NCBI GenBank assembly: GCA_017520705.1
Contig: JAFXFF010000032.1
Coordinates: 19,648-83,647 of the forward strand
Source: Clostridia bacterium
Lineage (GTDB): Bacteria > Bacillota > Clostridia > Oscillospirales > Acutalibacteraceae
Direction: 5' to 3'
Length of the DNA: 64,000 nucleotides
Shown: positions 35,041 to 44,224 of the stretch, piece after piece
How positions within the stretch are numbered: the first letter of the stretch is position 1
How the letters are laid out: each line of letters starts with the position of its first letter
Position numbers and translations under genes: made by a program
The notes under the pieces: generated by a model
Told to the model about the DNA's origin: nothing
The model's input: only the letters and a program-made list of their open reading frames with translations
Database searches by the model: none

Positions 35041-35080
35041 AACGAAAAAAGGACACCCGATTGGATGCCCTTTTTCATTT
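35041..35080 (-). terminator. Terminator of rpsT (copy B of the 40-base direct repeat)
   Basis: Same hairpin as at 34501-34540 with one base changed, lying 13 bases past the rpsT stop. It can also face the + strand XRE gene that ends at 35022. Confidence 0.8.
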
Positions 35081-35092
35081 CGTGATTGAAGA

Positions 35093-35344
35093 TTAGCCGT
35101 TGGCCTTTTTGGCCAGGGCAGCCTTCTTACGGGCCGCGGTGTTCTTGTGCAGCAGACCCTTAGCAACAGCCTGGTCGATCTTCTTCTGAGCGGCACGGAC
35201 GGCCTCGACGGTGTTCTCGCCGGTCTCGATGGCGACGTTGGCCTTCTTGATCTCAGTCTTCAGAGCAGAGCGGTTGGCCTTGTTACGAGCGGTCTTAACC
35301 GCGATGACCTTAACGCGCTTCTTAGCGGATTTAATGTTGGGCAT
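35093..35344 (-). CDS. rpsT: 30S ribosomal protein S20
   Basis: [13 protein letters not shown] start, Lys/Ala-rich helices and the [16 protein letters not shown] ending are diagnostic of S20. 83 residues. GGAGGTGCACTT precedes the ATG at 35344. A promoter lies upstream on the - strand. Confidence 0.97.
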   Translation of the reverse strand: MPNIKSAKKRVKVIAVKTARNKANRSALKTEIKKANVAIETGENTVEAVRAAQKKIDQAVAKGLLHKNTAARKKAALAKKANG

Positions 35345-35383
35345 AAGTGCACCTCCTATCAATGTAGTAATCACGCACCTAAC

Positions 35384-35412
35384 ATCTTAACACCTATTTG
35401 TCAAAATTGCAA
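35384..35412 (-). promoter_or_regulatory. Candidate promoter of rpsT
   Basis: On the - strand: -35 TTGCAA (35407-35412), 17-base spacer, -10 TAAGAT (35384-35389), 40 bases before the rpsT ATG. Confidence 0.6.
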
Positions 35413-35461
35413 CAGAAATTTTTGAAAAACCTTGATTTTTTCCGTATTTACCTACTTTTCG

Positions 35462-35471
35462 GGAGAAAATA
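35462..35471 (+). promoter_or_regulatory. SigF/SigG-like -10 element before gpr
   Basis: GGAGAAAATA fits the forespore sigma -10 consensus GGNRANAHTR fully. A GTATT 13 bases upstream is an imperfect, closely spaced -35. gpr is forespore-expressed in Bacillus, which supports the reading. Confidence 0.4.
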
Positions 35472-35493
35472 AGCCCAAAAGGAGGCGTTTTGA

Positions 35494-36324
35494 ATGAATT
35501 TTCGCACCGATTTAGCGGTAGAGGCGGTGGCGCCGCACCATCTAAAGGAGGAGGACGTGTGCCAACAGACCCAGAAAATAGGCACGCTGACCCTCCATCG
35601 TATCCGCATTTTGACTGCCCGGGGGGAGGCGGCGGTGGGCAAGCCGCGGGGGCGGTACGTCACCGCCACCCTGCCGTCGCTGACGGATCACGAGCAGGAT
35701 CTGTCCGCCCACGCCGCCGCCATCGGCAAGGAACTTAAGGCCATGCTCCCGCCCGAGGGGACGGTGCTGGTGGTGGGGCTGGGCAACCGCACGGTGACGC
35801 CCGACGCCCTGGGGCCCGCCACCGCCGAATTGGTGTTGGCCACCCGTCACATCCGCGGCGAGTTCGCCCGCACGGCGGGGCTCACCGATCTGCGCCCCAC
35901 GGCGGTCATCGTCCCCGGGGTACTGGGGCAGACCGGCACCGAAAGCAGCGAGACGGTGCGGGGGGTGTGCCGGGAGATCCATCCCGCCGCGGTCATCGTC
36001 ATCGACGCGCTGGCGGCGGGGGAGGTGAATCGGCTGGGGCGGACGGTGCAGCTGTGCGACAGCGGCATCGCCCCCGGCAGCGGGGTGGGCAACGACCGCC
36101 GCCCCCTCAATCGGGAGGTGCTGGGGGTGCCGGTCATCGGCATCGGCGTCCCCACCGTGGTGGACGCGGTGATGGATGGGTGCGAAGCGCCCATTATGAT
36201 GACACCCCGCGAGGTGGATGTGATGATTTCCCGTGCCGCACGGCTGCTGGCATTGTCGATCCACGTAGCTTTGCAGCCTGCGTACTCTCCGACGGAATTG
36301 ATGGAGGTAGCGAGAGGAATATAG
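35494..36324 (+). CDS. gpr: Germination protease GPR
   Basis: Spore protease that degrades small acid-soluble proteins on germination; made as a zymogen that cleaves itself. The N-terminal FRTDLAVEA matches its own cleavage-site type. Core motifs are VVGLGNRTVTPDALGP, VPGVLGQTGTES, AVIVIDALAA and SGIAPGSGVGN. The length of 276 residues is shorter than the roughly 330-370 of many GPRs, mostly at the C-terminus. AAAGGAGG precedes the ATG. Its presence supports sporulation ability. Confidence 0.95.
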   Translation: MNFRTDLAVEAVAPHHLKEEDVCQQTQKIGTLTLHRIRILTARGEAAVGKPRGRYVTATLPSLTDHEQDLSAHAAAIGKELKAMLPPEGTVLVVGLGNRTVTPDALGPATAELVLATRHIRGEFARTAGLTDLRPTAVIVPGVLGQTGTESSETVRGVCREIHPAAVIVIDALAAGEVNRLGRTVQLCDSGIAPGSGVGNDRRPLNREVLGVPVIGIGVPTVVDAVMDGCEAPIMMTPREVDVMISRAARLLALSIHVALQPAYSPTELMEVARGI

Positions 36325-36348
36325 GAAAGGCTTCCCTGTTCTGTACGC

Positions 36349-36383
36349 AAAAAAGAGGATGGACATTGTCCATCCTCTTTTTC
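36349..36383. terminator. Bidirectional terminator between gpr and lepA
   Basis: AAAAAAGAGGATGGAC / GTCCATCCTCTTTTT stem between converging genes. Confidence 0.9.
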
Positions 36384-36384
36384 A

Positions 36385-38193
36385 TTATTCATCATCTAGT
36401 TTGAGCACCGCCATAAACGCCTCTTGGGGCACCTCTACGCTGCCCAGCTGGCGCATACGCTTTTTACCCTCTTTCTGCTTCTCCAGCAGCTTCTTCTTTC
36501 GGGTAATATCGCCGCCGTAGCACTTGGCCAGCACGTCCTTACGCATAGCGCGCACCGTCTCGCGGGCAATGATCTTGCCGCCGATGGCGGCCTGCACCGG
36601 CACCTCGAACAGCTGGCGGGGGATGTTATCCTTCAGTTTCTCGCACATCTTACGGGCACGGCTGTAAGCGTTGCCGCTAAACAGAATGAAGGACAAGGCG
36701 TCCACGATTTCGCCGTTGAGCATAATATCCAGCTTGACCAATTCGCTCTTGACGTAGCCTTTCAGCTCATAGTCGAAGCTGGCGTAGCCCTTGGTGCGGC
36801 TCTTCAGCGCATCAAAGAAATCGTACACGATCTCATTCAGCGGCAGCTCGTAGTGAATATCCACGCGGGTGGGATCGAGGTATTTCATATCCTTGAATAC
36901 ACCGCGGCGCTCCTGACACAGCTCCATAATGTTGCCCACGTAGTCGTTGGGGGCGAAAATATGGGCGTCCGCAATGGGCTCCTCCGCCATAGCGATGGTG
37001 GTGGGGTCGGGGTAGTTGGTGGGGTTGTCCACCATGATCACCGAGCCGTCGGACAGGGTGATGCGATAAATAACGCTGGGGGCGGTGGTAATTAGGTCGA
37101 GGTTATACTCACGCTCCAGGCGTTCTTGGATAATCTCCATATGGAGCAAACCTAAAAATCCGCAACGGAAGCCAAAGCCGAGAGCCACCGAGGTTTCCGG
37201 CTCCCAGGTCAGGGAGGCATCGTTTAATTGCAGGCGCTCCAGCGCCTCACGCAGATCCTGATAGTGGGCGCCGTCGGCGGGGAACACGCCGCAGAACACC
37301 ATGGGGTTGACCTTGCGGTAGCCGGGCAGCGGCTCGGCGGCAGGCTTGGCGGCGTGGGTGATGGTATCGCCCACACGGGCGTCGCCCACCGTCTTAATGG
37401 AGGCGGCCAGATAGCCCACCTGACCGGCGCGCAGTTCCTTAGCCGGCTCTAAACGACCGGGGCGCATAATGCCCACCTCGACGACGTCAAAGGTGGCGCC
37501 GGAGGCCATCATCTTGATGGTGTCACCGGCCTTCACCACGCCGTCCATCACGCGGAAATACACGATAACGCCGCGGTAAGAATCGTAATAACTGTCAAAA
37601 ATCAGTGCCTGCAGGGGTTTTTCGTCGTCGCCCTCGGGGGGAGGGAGTTTCACGATGGCTTCCAACACCTCTTCGATGTTCAGTCCCGCCTTGGCGGAGA
37701 TGTGGGGCGCCTCGGAGGCGTCGATGCCGATGATGTCCTCGATCTCGGTGGCCACACGGTCGGGGTCGGCGGCGGGCAGGTCAATCTTGTTGATGACGGG
37801 GAGAATCTCTAAGCCGTGCTCGGCAGCGAGATAGGTGTTGGCGAGAGTCTGCGCCTCCACGCCCTGGCTGGCGTCCACCACCAGCAGCGCACCCTCGCAG
37901 GCGGCGAGGGAACGGCTCACCTCGTAGTTAAAGTCCACGTGACCGGGGGTGTCGATGAGATTGAAAGTGTATTCCTCTCCGTCCTGCGCCGTATAGTTGA
38001 GGGTGACGGCGTGGGCCTTGATGGTGATGCCCCGCTCCCGCTCCAAGTCCATGCTGTCTAAGAGCTGCTCCTCCATATCCCGCAGCGCCACGGTGTTGGT
38101 CTTCTCCAGCAGGCGGTCCGCCAGGGTGGATTTGCCGTGGTCGATGTGGGCGATGATGCAGAAATTGCGAATATGCTTCTTGATGTCAGCCAT
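36385..38193 (-). CDS. lepA: Elongation factor 4 (LepA)
   Basis: Ribosomal GTPase. G1 is [10 protein letters not shown]2 region [14 protein letters not shown]3 DTPGHVDF, G4 [10 protein letters not shown], and the LepA-specific C-terminal part includes SYDYELKGY-like [13 protein letters not shown] and [23 protein letters not shown]. The 602-residue length is normal. The upstream region holds simple repeats. Confidence 0.97.
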   Translation of the reverse strand: MADIKKHIRNFCIIAHIDHGKSTLADRLLEKTNTVALRDMEEQLLDSMDLERERGITIKAHAVTLNYTAQDGEEYTFNLIDTPGHVDFNYEVSRSLAACEGALLVVDASQGVEAQTLANTYLAAEHGLEILPVINKIDLPAADPDRVATEIEDIIGIDASEAPHISAKAGLNIEEVLEAIVKLPPPEGDDEKPLQALIFDSYYDSYRGVIVYFRVMDGVVKAGDTIKMMASGATFDVVEVGIMRPGRLEPAKELRAGQVGYLAASIKTVGDARVGDTITHAAKPAAEPLPGYRKVNPMVFCGVFPADGAHYQDLREALERLQLNDASLTWEPETSVALGFGFRCGFLGLLHMEIIQERLEREYNLDLITTAPSVIYRITLSDGSVIMVDNPTNYPDPTTIAMAEEPIADAHIFAPNDYVGNIMELCQERRGVFKDMKYLDPTRVDIHYELPLNEIVYDFFDALKSRTKGYASFDYELKGYVKSELVKLDIMLNGEIVDALSFILFSGNAYSRARKMCEKLKDNIPRQLFEVPVQAAIGGKIIARETVRAMRKDVLAKCYGGDITRKKKLLEKQKEGKKRMRQLGSVEVPQEAFMAVLKLDDE

Positions 38194-38211
38194 CGGTTGG
38201 CACCTCTTTCG

Positions 38212-38300
38212 TGATGAGTTAGGAATGAGGAATTAGGAGTTAGGAGTTATCGCACCGCCCAAAATGAGTCGTGTAGGGGCGGGCGTCCCCGACCGCCCGT
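38212..38300. repeat. Simple repeat plus GTAGGGGCG palindrome upstream of lepA
   Basis: ATGAGTTAGGAATGAGGAATTAGG-type block at 38214-38250, then GTGTAGGGGCGGGCGTCC...GACCGCCCG at 38272-38300. Confidence 0.65.
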
Positions 38301-38364
38301 TGCCATTTCCTATAGTAAATCAAGTTATTATACCATTTTTATTCCCCTTTGACAAGCAAAACCA

Positions 38365-38393
38365 TTGAAATGAGATAAGAATAATGTTAAAAT
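38365..38393 (+). promoter_or_regulatory. Candidate promoter of the thuA-prmA genes
   Basis: -35 TTGAAA (38365-38370), 17-base spacer, -10 TAAAAT (38388-38393), 34 bases before the ATG of the ThuA gene. Confidence 0.65.
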
Positions 38394-38426
38394 GGGGAAA
38401 AGAATCGGACACAAGGAGGAATACCT

Positions 38427-39173
38427 ATGGTTCGCGTTACTATATGGAACGAATATTGCCACGAGCGGGAGGATGCGGCGGTACGCGCCGTGTATCCCGA
38501 CGGCATCCACGGCGCCGTCGCCGCCGCCTTGGGCGGACAGGAGGACGTCTCCGTCACCACCGCCACCCTCTACGATGAAGCGGGCAACAAAAATCCCGAT
38601 TGCGGTTTGCCCGCCACGTTGTTGGAAGCCACCGACGTGCTGATCTGGTGGGGTCACGTCCGCCACTGGGACGTGGACGACGCCGTCGCCGAGCAGGTGC
38701 AGCAGGCGGTGTTGCGGGGTATGGGCCTCATCGTGCTCCATTCGGGACATATGTCCAAGCCCTTTATGCGGCTGATGGGCACCTCCTGCACCCTCACCTG
38801 GCGTGAGGATGGGGATATGGAGCGGCTGTGGGTCATCGACCCCGCCCACCCCATCGCGGCGGGGCTGGATCGCTATTTCGACCTGCCCAACGAGGAGACC
38901 TACGGCGAGCCCTTCGACATCCCCACCCCCGACGAGCTGGTGTTTATCGGCTGGTACGAGGGCGGCGAGGTGTTCCGTTCCGGCTGCTGCTGGCGGCGGG
39001 GCTTGGGTCGGGTATTCTATTTCCAGCCCGGTCACGAGACCTTCCCCAGCTACTACGACAGCCGCGTACAGCAGGTGCTGCGCAACGCCGTGCGTTGGGC
39101 ACAGCCCACCGCCCGCAAGGCGGAGCTGGGATGCCCCAACGTAACAAAACCCACCGCGAAATTTGACGAATAA
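38427..39173 (+). CDS. ThuA-domain protein (glutamine amidotransferase-like fold)
   Basis: ThuA family, linked in some bacteria to trehalose or other sugar use, though the reaction here is unknown. Motifs are [10 protein letters not shown] at the start, [30 protein letters not shown] and the late [17 protein letters not shown]. 248 residues. AAGGAGG precedes the ATG at 38427. prmA begins 14 bases after its stop, so the two are probably one transcript. No sugar-metabolism gene adjoins. Confidence 0.88.
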   Translation: MVRVTIWNEYCHEREDAAVRAVYPDGIHGAVAAALGGQEDVSVTTATLYDEAGNKNPDCGLPATLLEATDVLIWWGHVRHWDVDDAVAEQVQQAVLRGMGLIVLHSGHMSKPFMRLMGTSCTLTWREDGDMERLWVIDPAHPIAAGLDRYFDLPNEETYGEPFDIPTPDELVFIGWYEGGEVFRSGCCWRRGLGRVFYFQPGHETFPSYYDSRVQQVLRNAVRWAQPTARKAELGCPNVTKPTAKFDE

Positions 39174-39186
39174 GGAGTCTGACACT

Positions 39187-40110
39187 ATGGATTGGACCGA
39201 AGTATGCATCCGCATCCCCGCCGTGACGGTGGATGAGGCCGCCGCCATCGCTAATATGGTGGTGCCTTACGGCATCTACATTGAGGATTACAGCGACCTG
39301 GAGCAGGGCGCGCGGGAAATTGCCCGCATCGACCTGATCGACGAGGATCTGCTGGCTAAGGAGCGGGACACCGCCCTCATACATCTGTACATCTCCCCCG
39401 AGGAGAACCCCGCCGAGGCGGTGGCCTTCCTGCGGGAGCGATACACCGCCGTGGGCATCGACCACACGGTGGAGTCCAACAATGTCCGCGAGGAGGATTG
39501 GGCGAATAACTGGAAGAAGTATTTTAAGCCCCTTCCCGTGGGCGAGAAAATTCTCATTTGCCCCTCTTGGGAGACGGCGGAGAATCCCGATGGCCGCGCG
39601 GTGCTGTCCATCGACCCCGGCATGGCCTTCGGCACCGGCGGTCACGACACCACCCGACTGGTGCTGGAGACGTTGGAAAAGTACGTCACTGAGGGCGTGG
39701 ACTTCCTGGACGTGGGTTGCGGCAGCGGCATTCTCTCCATCGCCGCCTGCCTGCTGGGTGCAGGCCGCGCCCTGGGTATCGACATCGATGCCCTGGCGGT
39801 CAAGACTGCCATCGAGAATGGTGAACTCAACGGTCTCGCTGCGCCCAAGTACGAAATTCGTCTGGGCGACCTCGCCAAGGACGTTAGCGGAAAATTCCCC
39901 GTCATCGCCGCCAACATCGTGGCGGACGCCATCATCATGCTGTCTCCCGCCATCCCCGCCCTGCTGGCGGAGAATGGCGTGTACATTGTCTCCGGCATCA
40001 TCGACACCCGCGAGCAGGACGTGCTCACCGCCCTTGCCACCTGCGGCTTTGCCGTGGTGGAGCGCCGCGAGCACGGCGGCTGGCTGTGCTTGGTGTGCAA
40101 AAAGGCGTAA
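39187..40110 (+). CDS. prmA: Ribosomal protein L11 methyltransferase PrmA
   Basis: SAM-dependent methyltransferase that trimethylates L11. WANNWKKYFKP and DPGMAFGTGGHDTTRL are family marks, SAM motif I is DVGCGSGILSIAA, and the NIVADAI segment is the catalytic NPPY-like site. Start at 39187 after AAGGAGTC. 307 residues. In many Clostridia rsmE follows directly; here a 259-base repeat element intervenes. Confidence 0.96.
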   Translation: MDWTEVCIRIPAVTVDEAAAIANMVVPYGIYIEDYSDLEQGAREIARIDLIDEDLLAKERDTALIHLYISPEENPAEAVAFLRERYTAVGIDHTVESNNVREEDWANNWKKYFKPLPVGEKILICPSWETAENPDGRAVLSIDPGMAFGTGGHDTTRLVLETLEKYVTEGVDFLDVGCGSGILSIAACLLGAGRALGIDIDALAVKTAIENGELNGLAAPKYEIRLGDLAKDVSGKFPVIAANIVADAIIMLSPAIPALLAENGVYIVSGIIDTREQDVLTALATCGFAVVERREHGGWLCLVCKKA

Positions 40111-40121
40111 CGAGAGTCGGA

Positions 40122-40380
40122 ATAGGACTTTAGCCGACGAAGTCGGCGCGCCTCCCTTGTGTAAAGGGAGGTGGATTTTCGCCGAAGGCGAAAAGACGGA
40201 GGGATTGTCGCTTACTTGAGCTGCGCCATCTGCGACGGCTACAATCCCCCAGTCACGGCTACGCCGTGACATCTTCCCTCGCCGGGAAACGGCCCCCCTT
40301 TGTCTGCTTCGCAGACATTTCCCCCGCCAAGCGGGGGAATCACCTTTACACAAGGGGGCCACGCCGCGACGCGGCTAAAT
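40122..40380. repeat. MITE-like palindromic element, copy 2 (prmA-rsmE)
   Basis: Complete non-coding element. Left end GGAATAGG, TTTAGCCGACGAAGTCGGC, CCTCCC-TTGTGTAAA-GGGAGG, TTTTCGCC..GGCGAAAA hairpin, ending GACGGAGGGATTGTC (about 40195-40209). Right half from CAATCCCCCAGTCACGG (about 40243) through CCCCCGCCAAGCGGGGG and CACCTTTACACAAGGGGG to CGCGGCTAAA. The ends are inverted repeats, matching those around the DUF559 gene. Confidence 0.88.
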
Positions 40381-40408
40381 TGCTCGACTTTAGCAAGGAG
40401 GCTTATTT

Positions 40409-41137
40409 ATGCCCCGATTTTTTATTGACTATACCCCCACCGTGGGCGGCACCGCCGTCATCGAGGGTGCGGATGCCCGCCACATCGGCGGTGCCCTGCG
40501 CATGACCGCAGGCGAAGCCCTCACCCTCTGCGATGGGCGCGGCACCGACTATGCCTGCACCGTCACCGCGGTGGAGAAAGAGCGGGTCACCCTTGCGGTG
40601 GATGCCGCCGCACCCACTGCCTCCGAGCCCTCTCTGGCAGTCACCCTCTATATGGGTCTGCCCAAGGGGGACAAGATGGAGCTCATCATCCAAAAGGCGG
40701 TGGAGCTGGGCGTCACCGCCATCGTCCCCGTGGCTATGTCCCGCTGCATCGTCAAGCTGGACGGCAAGGACGCCGCCAAAAAGCAGGCCCGCTGGCAGAA
40801 GATTGCCGCCGAGGCGGCAGGCCAAAGCGGCCGGGGCATCATCCCCACGGTGGAATTTCCCCTGTCTTGGAAACAGGCCTTGGCGCGCTTTGCACAGGAA
40901 AAGACCCTCCTCTGCTACGAGGGCGGCGGCCAACCTATCGGCACCCTCGTCACCCCTGCGGACACCGCTGTCAGCTTGGTGGTGGGTCCCGAGGGCGGCT
41001 TTGACGTGGCCGAGGTGGAGGCGGTGTTAGCCGCCGGCGGCAAGATCGCCACCTTAGGCCCCCGCATCCTGCGGTGCGAGACCGCCCCCCTCGCCGCCAT
41101 GGCCGTCTTGATGGAAAAAAGCGGAAATATGGAGTGA
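40409..41137 (+). CDS. rsmE: 16S rRNA (uracil-N3) methyltransferase RsmE
   Basis: SPOUT-class enzyme methylating U1498 of 16S rRNA (E. coli numbering). DARHIGGALRMTAGEAL is the PUA-like N-terminus; KGDKMELIIQKAVELGV, GPEGGFDVAEVEAV and the knot signature LGPRILRCETAPLAAM are diagnostic. 242 residues. AGGAGG precedes the ATG at 40409, only 29 bases after the repeat element, so the element's right end may affect its expression. Confidence 0.96.
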   Translation: MPRFFIDYTPTVGGTAVIEGADARHIGGALRMTAGEALTLCDGRGTDYACTVTAVEKERVTLAVDAAAPTASEPSLAVTLYMGLPKGDKMELIIQKAVELGVTAIVPVAMSRCIVKLDGKDAAKKQARWQKIAAEAAGQSGRGIIPTVEFPLSWKQALARFAQEKTLLCYEGGGQPIGTLVTPADTAVSLVVGPEGGFDVAEVEAVLAAGGKIATLGPRILRCETAPLAAMAVLMEKSGNME

Positions 41138-41141
41138 TGAT

Positions 41142-41708
41142 ATGAACAAGAAAAAATGGAAAGCCCCTTTGCTGGTTCCCCGTAAGCAGGTGGAGGAGAC
41201 GGTGGTGGAATTGAAAACCGATTATCGCACGGCGCTGAGCCGTCTGCGTCAGTTGGACGGCGTGTGCCGCAACACCGATTCCGATGGATACGAAATGCTG
41301 TTTATCGTCTATCGGAACGGTCGCATTGGGGTGGCGGACGCCTCTTCTTTCGGTCGTCGGTACAGCACGCGCTCCGCGTTTCTCTCCGGCGGGCTGTATA
41401 CCGAGGAGGGTAAGACTAAAGCGGTGGTGTACACCTATTCCTCCGCTGTGGCCCGTGCGGTCAACGCGGCGTACCTCTCTGTTTTGGTGCTGTTGGGATT
41501 TCTTGTGCTGTCGGTGGCGTGGCTGGGCAGTAACCCCTCCCCGTTGGGGTGGGTCGGCGTCGGCACGTTTGCGGCGGCGCTGGTTGTCACCGTCGGTGGA
41601 TGGATGATCCACTTTGGTCAAACAAAATATGACGCTACAGAGGATGCTCGCCGTATGCGCGAGGAGGCTGTCCGCCGTTTGGAAGCCATCGACGAGTGGG
41701 ATAAATAA
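41142..41708 (+). CDS. Membrane protein of unknown function
   Basis: Starts five bases after rsmE, so it is probably in the same operon. 188 residues: a soluble N-terminal part (GYEMLFIVYRNGRIGVAD), two adjacent membrane helices at about residues 108-157 (YLSVLVLLGFLVLSVAWLG and VGVGTFAAALVVTVGGW), then a charged C-terminal helix rich in Arg and Glu. No family recognised. Confidence 0.7.
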   Translation: MNKKKWKAPLLVPRKQVEETVVELKTDYRTALSRLRQLDGVCRNTDSDGYEMLFIVYRNGRIGVADASSFGRRYSTRSAFLSGGLYTEEGKTKAVVYTYSSAVARAVNAAYLSVLVLLGFLVLSVAWLGSNPSPLGWVGVGTFAAALVVTVGGWMIHFGQTKYDATEDARRMREEAVRRLEAIDEWDK

Positions 41709-41794
41709 GCGTTTTTATTTACAAATGGTATAAAACAATAAGAATTATACAGAAGAAGGCAAAAATACCGCAAAAAGCTGAAGGAGGATTGTTT

Positions 41795-43924
41795 ATGGGA
41801 AGAGCATGGAAAGGCGCCCTTGTCGTGATGTTGGCCCTGCTGCTGTGGGTGAGCGTATGGCCGTTGACCGTGGCCGCTGACGATCCCGTTTGGGACGGGG
41901 CAGCAAAGACGGTGACCATGAAGGCGGGGGAGGAGCAACGCTACATCTACATCCCCGCCGCCGATGGCAATTACACCATCAGTCAGTCCACCTCGGTGAT
42001 TCGCACATCCTTTGAGCAGGCGGATCTGATCGATAAGGACGCCGAGCCCATCCCCGTCCACGTGGAGGGGAAGGCAAACCCCAACGACGAGTGCTATCGG
42101 CTCAAGGGCGGTGTGCGTTACATCGTACGGATGTCCATGTGGGAGGGGCATACCGAGTGGCCGAACGGTCTCACCGATACCATCTCCATCTATGCGGGCG
42201 AGCCGAAAAAGGAGATCGATCTCTGCACGCCTTATCCCGCCAACGGTGAGCTGAAGCTGACCGTCAAGCCGGGCGACACCTACAAATACAAATTTACCCC
42301 TTCCACCACGGACTATTACGTGCTGTACAGCGCCAACACCGTGGTGGATGTGCGGCTGGCTCATGGCCCTGATGATATGGGAATGCCGGAGAACCAGCTG
42401 ATGATTGCCAACCCCTTCGGTGTGATGCACGGCTATCTTACCCAGCTCACCGCGGGCGAGACGTATATGATCTGGTTCAGCATGTGGGAGGGACACCCCG
42501 ATCGGGAAGGCTTCACCGACACCTACTATCTACAGAAGGTGAGCGGGATGAAGGCGGCCGAGCTGCGCTCGGCTTACGACCACAAGACCACCGACCTATA
42601 CGGCTACGTGGGAGGTCATATCCAGCTCTTCCCTTATACCGACCCGTTGTACTATGAAGCCTTTACTACCGAGTGGTCGATCAGCGACACCTCGGTGGCC
42701 CAGTTTGTGACCGGCTCCGACCACAAGCAGACCCGCGAACTGGAGCTGAAGAAGGCGGGCACCGTCACCGTTACCGCTATGGTGGATGGCAAGGCGGTTT
42801 CCAAAACCATCACCGTCAAGGACCGCCCCGTGCTGGAGGTGGGGAAGAGCACGAGGCTTACTTTTGGCGGTACGCTGGGCGTGCAATGCGCCTTTACCCC
42901 TGCCGAAAGCGGCACCTACCGCTTCGCCATGACGGGTGCCGGCGGCACCACCGTCATTCAGGATACGGGTTATGCCACCTACTGGGAGGGCTCGGGCTCT
43001 CTGTCCGCCCGTCTGACCGCGGGCAAGACCTATATTTTGGAGGGGGCCTTTGGCCCTGCGGATTATACCGTGAAGGTAACCAAGGGCGGCAGCAGCACCC
43101 CCACCAATCCTGCCCCGCCCTCCGGCGACGAGCCCGGCAGTACCACGTCTTCTTCTGCTTCGCAGCCGTCTGCAGAGCCCACCGACGAGCCGGTGGTGGC
43201 GCCTACCGACACCACTGCCTCTGCAGCAGATAAAAAGCCCGCCCACAAGGTGCCGGTGCACCATGAGAACGGCAAGGGGAACGTGCGCTATGAGGACGTA
43301 GCCCATCTGCTGGGCGAGGGCGAAACCCTCACCGTGACGGTGGAGGACAGCGCGGTCACCACCGTTTCTCTGCCTGTGCAGGCGCTGGCCGAGGCGGCTC
43401 AGGCAGATACCACCCTGCGGGTGGAGCTGTCCCACGCCACCGTGACGCTGGACGCCACCGTGCTGGCCCGTGCCGCCGCGGCGGCAGAGGGTGAGGCGGT
43501 GGAGCTGACGGTGGATCGTGTCCGGCCCGACACCCTCGCGGAGAGCCAGCAGGCAAAACTGAAGAACAAAGAGGTTGCCGCCGTGGTGCGGCTGACCCTG
43601 ACAGGCGGTGCCGAGATCCATGAGCTGGGCGGCACAGCGGCGGTTACCATCCCCTTTACCCCGGAGAAAGGGAAGAGCCTGAAGGACTATACTGTGTATT
43701 ATCTGTCTGCCGACGGTAAACTGGAGAAGATGAAGACCACCGTCACGCAAGGCGGCCTGACCTTCCTCACCACGCATTTTTCCGATTACGTGATGATGTA
43801 TGAGCCCCAGACCGAGCAAAAGCCGGCGGTAGCGCCGCTGACCGTTATCCTGTGCGTAGCGGGAGCCCTGCTGATAATGGGCGGCGGAGTTGTTTCCATC
43901 CTCCTGTTGAGCAAAAAGCGTTAA
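41795..43924 (+). CDS. Large secreted, membrane-anchored surface protein, unknown
   Basis: A signal peptide (residues about 1-30, ending near TVAADD) and a C-terminal helix followed by LLSKKR mark a surface protein held by its tail. Between them are several beta-rich repeats. Two similar modules contain TYMIWFSMWEGHPD-like and YIVRMSMWEGHTEW segments. A bacterial Ig-like stretch follows (KAGTVTVTAMVDGKAVSKTI), then a Pro/Ser/Thr linker (about 430-475) and a final domain related by eye to the surface-protein region just before a TM tail. 709 residues. AAGGAGG precedes the ATG. Substrate or role unknown. Confidence 0.75.
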   Translation: MGRAWKGALVVMLALLLWVSVWPLTVAADDPVWDGAAKTVTMKAGEEQRYIYIPAADGNYTISQSTSVIRTSFEQADLIDKDAEPIPVHVEGKANPNDECYRLKGGVRYIVRMSMWEGHTEWPNGLTDTISIYAGEPKKEIDLCTPYPANGELKLTVKPGDTYKYKFTPSTTDYYVLYSANTVVDVRLAHGPDDMGMPENQLMIANPFGVMHGYLTQLTAGETYMIWFSMWEGHPDREGFTDTYYLQKVSGMKAAELRSAYDHKTTDLYGYVGGHIQLFPYTDPLYYEAFTTEWSISDTSVAQFVTGSDHKQTRELELKKAGTVTVTAMVDGKAVSKTITVKDRPVLEVGKSTRLTFGGTLGVQCAFTPAESGTYRFAMTGAGGTTVIQDTGYATYWEGSGSLSARLTAGKTYILEGAFGPADYTVKVTKGGSSTPTNPAPPSGDEPGSTTSSSASQPSAEPTDEPVVAPTDTTASAADKKPAHKVPVHHENGKGNVRYEDVAHLLGEGETLTVTVEDSAVTTVSLPVQALAEAAQADTTLRVELSHATVTLDATVLARAAAAAEGEAVELTVDRVRPDTLAESQQAKLKNKEVAAVVRLTLTGGAEIHELGGTAAVTIPFTPEKGKSLKDYTVYYLSADGKLEKMKTTVTQGGLTFLTTHFSDYVMMYEPQTEQKPAVAPLTVILCVAGALLIMGGGVVSILLLSKKR

Positions 43925-43925
43925 C

Positions 43926-43970
43926 AAAAAAGCCCTGCCTGACGGCATACGCCGTCAGGCAGGGCTTTTC
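43926..43970. terminator. Bidirectional terminator between the surface protein and barstar genes
   Basis: AGCCCTGCCTGACGGC / GCCGTCAGGCAGGGCT stem with A and T runs, between converging genes. Confidence 0.9.
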
Positions 43971-43971
43971 A

Positions 43972-44223
43972 TTATGCAAACGCTACTTTCAAATCGGGAT
44001 TTTCCTGCTGGGCGTCCTCAAAGGTCTCCCAAAAGCCGTCGGCGTCAAAGGCTAAATCCTCATACCCGACGATGGTGATGGCGGTATCCTCCAAATCGGT
44101 GAGGCAGTCCATCAGGGCGTCCAGATTATGCCCGTACCAATCGGGGAAATCCAGCGCCTCGGCGATGCAGGCGTGGAGCTCGGTTTTGTCGGCGCAGCCG
44201 CCGCAAGCTATGGTCACGTTCAT
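43972..44223 (-). CDS. Barstar-family ribonuclease inhibitor
   Basis: 83 residues matching barstar: the inhibitor helix region with FPDWYGHNLDALMDCLTDLE (Tyr, Asn and Asp correspond to the barnase-facing helix) and the final FEDAQQENPDLKV. Starts one base after the stop of the barnase-like gene, so toxin and inhibitor are translated together. Cytoplasmic by lack of a signal, so it would guard against intracellular enzyme before export or imported enzyme from kin. Confidence 0.92.
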   Translation of the reverse strand: MNVTIACGGCADKTELHACIAEALDFPDWYGHNLDALMDCLTDLEDTAITIVGYEDLAFDADGFWETFEDAQQENPDLKVAFA

Positions 44224-44224
44224 A

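Noticed and set aside
41795..43924. LPXTG-type sortase anchor in the surface protein
   Set aside because: The tail has a hydrophobic helix and a basic end, but no LPXTG-like motif is seen before it.
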